From Laspinema sp963821735 (GTDB taxonomy: Bacteria > Cyanobacteriota > Cyanobacteriia > Cyanobacteriales > Laspinemataceae), in the NCBI GenBank assembly GCA_963821735.1, contig CAWGFK010000012.1, forward strand, positions 186,001 to 250,000: a stretch of 64,000 nucleotides of DNA. The letters run 5' to 3'. A model generated the notes under the pieces. It was not told where the DNA came from, searched no databases, and worked only from the letters and a program-made list of their open reading frames with translations. This document shows positions 56,984-64,000 of this stretch, one piece after another. The position numbers and the translations under genes were made by a program. Positions within the stretch are counted from its first letter, which is position 1, and the number at the start of each line of letters is the position of its first letter.

Positions 56984-59900
56984 ATGATCTTACCCCGTCA
57001 AATTGAGTTTCAGTTGTCCCCTCCGGGCGATCGCCAGGACGTAGATTCTGATTCCGTTCACCCCTTTCTCCCCCAAAACAATCAACCATTCCAAGCGCTC
57101 TTTGCCTCCGCCTTAGAGGCTATGATGATTATCGATCACCGGGGCTACTACTTGGATGCCAACCCTGCCGCTTGTTCCTTACTGGGGTTACTGCCCCAAG
57201 ACCTGATCGGATATAACCTCAGAGATTTTACCACACCGGAGTTTGATTTTGACCAATCTTGGCAAACCTGGTTAGCACAAGGTCAAATCTGCGACCAGGT
57301 TCTTGTAGTCCGCCCAGACCAAAAAGTGAGAGAAGTGGAATATGTTGCCAAGGCGAATTTTTGGGGTAATTGTCATCTGTTAATTTTCCAAGATATTACG
57401 GAACACAAGCGTACACAAGACCCAGTTCAACACCTCCTCCACAATCAGGAAATCTCCCCTTCTTCCTTTGAATTTCACTCAACAAACATCCCACAAAGTG
57501 AAGAAGAGTATCGCTTTCAACAGCTTACTCGTCATCTTCCTGGAGTGATCTATCAGTTTCGCCTCCTTCCTGATGGTCAGTCTTATTTCCCCTACGCCAG
57601 CAACGGGTTAAGAGACATTTATGGCGTCGCGCCGGAAGCGGTACGCGAGGATTCTACTCCAGTTTTTGAAACAGTCCATCCCGAAGACCTGCCGCGAGTG
57701 ACTCAGACGATTTTGGAGTCTGGGAAGCAGCTTACCCCTTGGCGTTGTGAGTATCGAATTTGTCATCCAGATGGGCGTTTAATCTGGGTTTTAGGTCACT
57801 CGACCCCCCAGGCAGAACCCGATGGTAGTATCACATGGTATGGCTATGTTCGGGATATTACGGAGCTAAAAGCGCGGGAAAAAGCCCTGAAAATGAGCGA
57901 AAGTAAGTTTCGCAACCTCATTGACAATCTCAACGATATGGTATTTATCATTGATCCGGATGGGACTTTTAGTTATGTCAGTCCGACATTTGAATCTATC
58001 ATGGGATATATAGAGTCTGATTTGTTACATCATTCTTTTACAGAGATTGTTCATCGTGAAGACCTAGAAATTTGTACAGATGCGTTTGAGCGATCGCTGC
58101 AAAAGGAAAATATCCGGGGACTTGAATATCGAGCATTACATAAAAATGGTCACTATTACTGGCATTCTACTAATGTATCAGCTTTGCTGGATGATCGGGG
58201 ACAAGTGATTGCCTGTTTAGGAATTGCCCGATATATTCACGATCAGAAACAGTCTGAAATTGCAGCAAGAGAAAGTCATATTCGCTTACAACTGGCTCTG
58301 GATACAACCGGAACCGGGACATGGGAATATAATATGCAGACCCATGAGATGGTTTTTTCTAACAATCAGTGGAAGAAATTTTTAGGATATGATGCTGATG
58401 AAATCGTTGAGCAAAAACTGCTCTGGGAAAATCGGGTCCATCCTGAAGATAAAGCTCAAATGGATCAAGAAGTAGAAGACCATATCAAAGGGGAAACAGA
58501 AATATATAAAAATGAACATCGAATTCGCTGTAAAGATGGTTCATATAAATGGAATTTAGCAATTGGTAAAATCGTGGAGTGGGACGAGGAAAACAACCCG
58601 GTGCGGTTTATCGGCATTCATAATGATGTGACCGATCGCAAAGCCAATGAACTAGCGCTGTTTGAACTTACCGAACAACTGCAAAAAGCCCAACAAGTCG
58701 CCCATCTGGGCAACTGGTCCATTGATGTGACCACCCAAGAACTCACTTGGTCTGACGAGGTATTCCGCACATTCGGCATGAATCCAGACCAGCCAAAACC
58801 AAACTGGACTGAACATTTGGAAAAAATTCATCCTGATGATCGCGCCTTCCTACAAGCGCGGGTCATGGAAGCGCAGGAAGGTATTCCTCAAAACTTTGAT
58901 ATTCGCATCCTCCGTCCGGATGGAGAAGTGCGATATATCAATGTTCGGGCTGAACTGGAGTTTCGAGAAGAATCAAGTAGTGCGGATGTTTGGGACGACA
59001 ATGGATATTACCGAACGCGCTCAAACAGAAAATGAGCTTTATCAATCCCGGGAACTTTTAAGAACGATTCTGGATGCCTTGCCGCAGTCTGTGGTATGGA
59101 AAGATCGTCAAAGTGTGTTGTTAGGCTGTAATCAAGCCTTTGTCAATACGGTTAGGGGAAGCAGTCCAGAGGATTGTGTCGGCAAAACCGATGATGATTT
59201 TTCTCTGAGTCCAGAAGAAGCAACCCATTACAAAAATTGCGATCGCCAGGTGATGATGAGCGATCGCCCGCTACTCAAGTTAATCGAAACCGTGCAGAAC
59301 CCGGATGGCAGTAAAAATTGGGTGGAAACCACAAAGATTCCGCTCCACGATCGCACCGGAGAGGTGATGGGAGTGGTGGCTATCTTTGAGGATATCACAG
59401 AGCGCATCCAATCTGAAGCTGCCTTGCGAACCAATGAGGAAAAGCTGCGATCGCTCTTTGAACTCTGTCCCTTGGGGATTATTCTTAATGATATCCAGGG
59501 CCAATTTATCGAAGCCAATGCCGCTGCTTCTCAGATCACGGGCTATACTTTGGCAGAATTAAATCAGTTAAGTTACTGGGATTTAACCCCTGAAGAGTAT
59601 AATGAAGCAGAGGAAGTCCAATTAAACTTGCTTCAAACTACTGGACGATATGGTCCTTATCAAAAAGAGTATATTCATCAGCAAGGATATCGGGTTCCGG
59701 TAGAACTGATTGGGTTAAGAATTCAAGGGTCCGATGGGGAAGCCTATATCTGGTCAATTCTTGCGGATATTACGGAACGAAAAGCCGCAGAGAAAGCCTT
59801 ACAAGACAGTGAAGCACAGACTCGCGCCCTCCTTGAAGCCATTCCTGATATGATGTTGCGCTACAACCGGGATAAAGTCTTTGTCGATTATAAATGCTCG

Positions 59901-61556
59901 CCACAGATGTCCCCGTTAGTACCCCCAGAACAATTTCTCGGCAAAAATTTATATGAAATTTTACCAGACTTTCTGGCACAACCGACCGGACAGTTGATTG
60001 AAGAAACATTAAAAACTCAACAGATGCAGTCATTTGAATATGAGCTAGTGATGCCCGATGGCGTGCGAAACTACGAAGCTCGGTTTTCACTCTGTGGGGA
60101 GGATGTGTTCTCAATGATTCGGGATATTACCGATCGCAAACAAGCCGAAGCGCGACTCCAAGCCTTACTCAAGCGCACCCAATTGTTAAATCATATTAGT
60201 ACAGAAATTCGTAATAGTCTAGACTTGGATACCATTTTGCAGAATGCGGTTAATGCAATTTTTGCTGAAATAGAACTCGATATCTGTACTTTTGTTTGGT
60301 ATCACCCAGATACCGAACCCCACACCTTAGAAGTCGTTAAAGAACAGAAAAATCCCCAACTAGCCAGTTGGCTAGGTTTCTATCCAATGGATAATTATCC
60401 TCAACTTTTTGACCAGATGTTACAGGGCAAAATGTATCGTTTAGATCAGGTGGCTAATTCTAGTGATGAACCGTTAAAAGCCTGGTGTCAACAAGCCGGA
60501 TTGGGAACCTATTTGATTTTACCGATCCATACGGCAGGAGTGCGAATGGGGGGTTTAGAAATGGGGAGAATTGCCAGCGATCGGCCCTGGCAGGATGACG
60601 AACTGGAACTGTTACAGAGTATTGCCACTCAAGTGGCGATCGCCATTTATCAAGCCCAACTGTACCAAGATTCTCAAGCAAAAAGCCAAGAACTCCAACA
60701 AGCCTATCGCGAACTTCAAGATACTCAAGTCCAGTTAATTCAAGCCGAAAAAATGTCCAGTCTCGGTCAGTTAGTGGCTGGGGTTGCCCATGAAATTAAT
60801 AATCCAGTGAGTTTTATTTATGGCAACCTAGCTCACACCTCGGATTACACAGATAATCTGTTGGAACTGATTCAGCTTTACCAAAACTCCTATCCCAATC
60901 CCTCCGATGAAATTACCGAATTCATGGAAGAGATTGAATTAGATTTTCTCATCAGTGATTTCCCTAAAATTATCAACTCCATGAAGAATGGAGCGTCCCG
61001 GATTCGTGATATTGTCCAGTCTTTGCGGACATTTTCTCGATTAGACGAATCTGATGTTAAAGCCGTAGATCTCCATGAAAATATTGACAGTACCTTAGTG
61101 ATTTTACACAATCGCTTAAAGGGTCATGGGAGAGTTTCAGAAATTCAGGTCATTAAGCAGTATGGGAATTTACCCCAGGTTGAATGTTATAGCAGCCTGC
61201 TGAATCAGGTGTTTATGAATCTGTTAATCAATGCGATCGAGGCGATCGAAGAACGGCGCAATGGTTTGCCTCCCGAGTTACTATCGGATTATGTAGGCTG
61301 TATTACCTTGACAACCCGAATTTTACTTGAAAATCAGGTCTCGATTGTCATCCAGGACAATGGGATTGGCATGAACCCCTTGGTTCAGGAAAAGCTATTT
61401 AATCCGTTTTTTACGACCAAGGCGATCGGGAAAGGAACCGGGATGGGATTGTCAACCAGCTATCAAATTATCACCGAGAATCACAAAGGAACCCTGCGCT
61501 TTTCTTCGACAGAGGGAGTCGGAACTGAATTTGCGATCGAGTTACCCTTGAAATAA
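56984..61556 (+). CDS. Giant multi-PAS/GAF sensor histidine kinase (frameshifted)
   Basis: After removing one base near 58970-58975 the protein is 1523 residues, with the two halves joining as FREEQVVRMFGTTMDITERAQTE. It has about eight PAS domains with PAC tails (DITEHKR, DITELKAREKAL, DVTDRKANE, DITERAQTE, DITERIQSE, DITERKAAE, DITDRKQAE). A GAF domain (about 1070-1230) follows, then a histidine kinase with H-box GQLVAGVAHEINNP, N-box and DNGIGM, FNPFF and GKGTGMGLSTSYQII. There is no receiver domain in it and no response regulator next door. No membrane span is seen, so it is a soluble sensor. The signal is unknown. Confidence 0.9.
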
Positions 61557-61849
61557 CGCCAGTAGAACCCTTGAAATTTTCCTCTATGATGGCGATCGGC
61601 GCGTCTAAATCATTCTGACCCTGACCCGAAAGAAGCCGTCGTTTCTGTTACTTTGATTTTTTTGAGTTAGAGAAGCTTGACAACTGGGATGGTTCCATGA
61701 TAAGTTTACCATCTCATAAAACTTCCCAAATTTACTTAAAATTGTGGGAGCAATAAAAATAGAGACCCTCATTGAGTCTCAAATTAAAGCCCCAAAGAAA
61801 ACATGAGGAGAATACATAATTTTCCACCTCGTTAATCCTAGGAGTCATC

Positions 61850-62503
61850 TTGATGCAATTATTCACAATTGGCCATTCTAATCACGAAATAGACACCTTT
61901 ATCCAACTCCTGCAACAGCATCAAATCGATGCCTTAGCAGATGTTCGTTCCCATCCCTACAGTCGATACTTACCCCACTTTAACCGCACCCTACTCAAAG
62001 AATCCCTAGAACGCGCAGGCATTAAATATGTTTTTTTAGGCCAAGAATTAGGGGCAAGACCCAGTAACCCGGACTGCTATATTGAGGGAAAAGCCGTTTA
62101 TGAAAAAATTGCAGCCACCCCAGACTTTCAAGCTGGACTGAATCGAATTCTCACCGGGTTAAACACCCATAAAATTTCCCTGATGTGTGCCGAACAAGAC
62201 CCCCTCACTTGCCATCGCGCCATCTTAGTCTGTCAACATCTGCGACAGCATAATCTTCAAATTAACCACATTTTGAAAACCGGCCAATTGGAACCGCATC
62301 ATAACTTAGAAGAAAGAATGCTCGTTAAACAGGGATTAAGCGAATACCAGAACAATCCCAAAAATAAACCCATCCAACTTTCTTTGTTTTCAGAACCCAA
62401 TAACGACTTGCCTACCCGAGAGGACTGTTTAAAGACAGCCTATCAATTGCAAGGCGACCAAATTGCCTATATCGAAAAAACGACGGAGAATGATGAACAA
62501 TAA
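61850..62503 (+). CDS. DUF488-family protein, first of a three-gene cassette
   Basis: This 217-residue DUF488 protein has LFTIGHSNHEIDTFIQLLQQHQIDALADVRSHPYSRYLPHFN, FLGQELGARPSNPDCY and CAEQDPLTCHRAILV, the three characteristic blocks. The CxE...CHR cluster suggests a catalytic or metal site. The C-terminal extension (LSLFSEPNNDLPTREDCLKTAYQLQ) exceeds the core. Its stop codon overlaps the start of the next gene, showing tight coupling. Biochemical function unknown. Confidence 0.85.
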   Translation: MMQLFTIGHSNHEIDTFIQLLQQHQIDALADVRSHPYSRYLPHFNRTLLKESLERAGIKYVFLGQELGARPSNPDCYIEGKAVYEKIAATPDFQAGLNRILTGLNTHKISLMCAEQDPLTCHRAILVCQHLRQHNLQINHILKTGQLEPHHNLEERMLVKQGLSEYQNNPKNKPIQLSLFSEPNNDLPTREDCLKTAYQLQGDQIAYIEKTTENDEQ

Positions 62504-62939
62504 CGTGAATTTATTTACCATTGGCTTTACCCAAAAGAGTGCAGAAACTTTTTTTACAACCCTGAAACAAGCAGGCGTAAAACGCATTATCGATACTCGA
62601 TTAAATAATGTTTCTCAATTAGCTGGATTTGCCAAGAAAAACGACCTGCAATACTTTTTGAAAACTCTTGCTGACATTGAATATCTTCATATTTTAGACT
62701 TAGCCCCGACGAAGGATATTCTGGATGAGTATAAAAAGAATAAAGGCGATTGGTCGATTTATGAACAGAAATTTTTGCACCTAATTGAAACTCGGAAAAT
62801 CGAGAAAAAAGTGACGCCAGAACAGCTTGATGGAGCCTGTTTACTCTGTAGTGAAGCGAAACCGCATCACTGCCATCGCCGCCTCGTGGCAGAATACCTC
62901 AATGGAAAATGGGGGAACGTGAAAATATGTCATCTGTGA
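62490..62939 (+). CDS. DUF488-family protein, second of the cassette
   Basis: This starts at ATG 62490 (MMNNNVNLFTIGFTQKSAETFF), overlapping the end of the first DUF488 gene. It is a 149-residue short member: IDTRLNNVSQLAGFAKKNDLQYFLKTL, LDLAPTKDILDEYKKN and GACLLCSEAKPHHCHRRLVAEYL. It is clearly a divergent paralogue, lacking the long tail. Its end overlaps the next gene's start. Confidence 0.85.
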   Translation: MMNNNVNLFTIGFTQKSAETFFTTLKQAGVKRIIDTRLNNVSQLAGFAKKNDLQYFLKTLADIEYLHILDLAPTKDILDEYKKNKGDWSIYEQKFLHLIETRKIEKKVTPEQLDGACLLCSEAKPHHCHRRLVAEYLNGKWGNVKICHL

Positions 62940-63553
62940 GGAGAATTATCTGTTTGGCGAACTCCTGGAAACATCAGGAACGCTGTATCGCCGGAATTGA
63001 CTACGATACCGGCAGATGGATTCGTCCCGTCTGCGATCGGCTATATCCCCAAGATGGGAGAGTTCCTATCTATGTTCGCCTCGTAGAAGGCAGAGAACCG
63101 GAATTACTGGATATTTTAGAAATCCCCCTCGATGATACCGGACCTGATTTCGGCTTTGAATGTGAAAACCTTTCCATTTTACCCGGTCAATGGAACTATC
63201 TAGGAAAAGCCACCCTCAATGATATTCGCAGGCAGTGTTTAAACTTTAAATATATCCTCCACAATTCCGAGAAATCCGTTAATCCTTCCGACCTAAAAAC
63301 CCGACCCTTTCATCACCGTCGCACCCTGCAACTGGTAAGAACAAATAAGTTTTACATTCATAAGCATACGAATTACAAAGGACAAATTAAGTGGCGCGGA
63401 ACAATAGAAACCGCCAATGGATGCAAACTCGAAAAAGCCAAAATTACCGATCCGGTATTCGTCCAAAAATTAGAGTCTGGACATCAACCCTCCCCTAATT
63501 GCCTTGTCACCGTCAGTCTCAGTATTCCTTGGCTCTTCAGACTGGGAAGGTGA
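62927..63553 (+). CDS. Dual-OB-domain-like protein, third of the cassette
   Basis: This 208-residue protein starts at ATG 62927 (MSSVRRIICLANSWKHQERCIAGIDYDTGRWIRPVCD). The opening ICLANSxKxxxRCIAGxD...GxWIRPV matches, from memory, the dual-OB (DuOB) family. The second half (KGQIKWRGTIETANGCKLEKAKITDPVFVQKL...CLVTVSLSIPW) forms the other predicted barrel. The start overlaps the previous gene. The family's function is unknown; the fold suggests nucleic-acid or protein binding. Confidence 0.75.
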   Translation: MSSVRRIICLANSWKHQERCIAGIDYDTGRWIRPVCDRLYPQDGRVPIYVRLVEGREPELLDILEIPLDDTGPDFGFECENLSILPGQWNYLGKATLNDIRRQCLNFKYILHNSEKSVNPSDLKTRPFHHRRTLQLVRTNKFYIHKHTNYKGQIKWRGTIETANGCKLEKAKITDPVFVQKLESGHQPSPNCLVTVSLSIPWLFRLGR

Positions 63554-63976
63554 ACCTCCCTGTTGGAAACTCATTGCCGGTGTCATTGAACTGTAAAGGA
63601 ACTGCCGCCGAAACTGGAGTTCCTGCTTTTAGGATCGGGGAAAACGACAGTTGCCGATCTGCAATATCTGGGGAGAGGTTGGTGTTATGATCCCTGTAGT
63701 ATTAAAATAGGCGGAGTATCGCTTTGATAGCTAATCGTTTCCAGGGCTGGATCCAGTTAGCCAGACTATAGCGATACCCAGTACAGCGGGGACTTACCCA
63801 TTTTCCCTATCAACGGTAGGGTCAATTCATTAAAAGGATCTATCATTGAGGGTTCACTCTCAAGATTTGTATCAATCGGGATAGTCAAACTTAGTCAACC
63901 TATTTTGGGTTATTTAGACCTTACTTAGGTAATTCAAAACCTTTGTTAATCTCAGGAGTAACTCGGAGGAATTTTC
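63554..63976. other. Gap after the DUF488 cassette
   Basis: No gene is supportable, and no clear terminator. The last bases give a ribosome-binding site GGAGGA (63965-63970) before the next ATG. Confidence 0.5.
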
Positions 63977-64000
63977 ATGGCGATCGCATTTCAGGGTGCT
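63977..64000 (+). CDS. Start of an unidentified gene (cut by window edge)
   Basis: ATG at 63977 after GGAGGAATTTTC begins MAIAFQGA and runs off the window. Only eight codons are visible, so no assignment is possible; the ribosome-binding site supports a real start. Confidence 0.6.

Overview
This window is chromosomal DNA from a filamentous, probably non-heterocystous cyanobacterium of the Oscillatoriales type. The evidence is the very frequent HIP1 octamer GCGATCGC and a set of cyanobacterial genes: Tic20-like, GUN4-domain, DUF2555, DUF4090-like, the AgrE/ArgZ arginine-degrading enzyme and a filamentous hemagglutinin-type exoprotein. I infer a filamentous habit mainly from a small secreted peptide ending in HRGSGR at 49.2 kb, which fits the PatX family. 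I saw no rRNA, tRNA or CRISPR array. LAYOUT: 0-8.4 kb holds a CBS-domain sensor cut by the window edge, a 2Fe-2S ferredoxin, cobyric acid synthase, two tandem PrxQ peroxiredoxins, a large repeat protein with a C39-like peptidase domain, and Tic20. 8.4-18.6 kb holds an FAH-family enzyme, the ribosomal genes rpsF, rplU and rpmA, a 1.4 kb repeat and transposon graveyard, clpS, a CPBP protease and the sbcD/sbcC nuclease pair. 18.7-24.5 kb holds a PLP dehydratase, hotdog thioesterase and acyl-CoA dehydrogenase cluster, then MAPEG, GUN4 and prohibitin-like genes. 24.9-26.9 kb carries a three-Cys-motif gene and its badly decayed partner tcmP. 27-35.9 kb carries an oxoprolinase/hydantoinase fusion, a glycerophosphodiesterase, recQ, two glycine-zipper stress proteins and an IS1182 fragment. 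36-46 kb is envelope-oriented (unknown toroid-like protein, M48 peptidase, ABC exporter, hemagglutinin-like exoprotein). 46-49.5 kb has coaBC with cyanobacterial hypothetical genes and the patX-like gene. 49.6-56.8 kb has a pentapeptide-repeat protein, two terminator-bearing small-RNA-like elements, agrE, a DUF4258-like gene and a HAD phosphatase. 57-61.6 kb is a giant PAS/GAF histidine kinase. 61.8-63.6 kb is a compact DUF488-DUF488-dual-OB cassette. TWO CROSS-CUTTING POINTS: First, eight otherwise intact genes are broken by ten single-base frameshifts. All ten have the same sign (one extra base), with no in-frame stops and conserved sequence on both sides, which points to insertion errors in the assembly rather than true decay. 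tcmP is different: it has indels of both signs and looks genuinely dead. Second, intergenic DNA carries several families of palindromic repeats, two of them with compensatory stem changes between copies.
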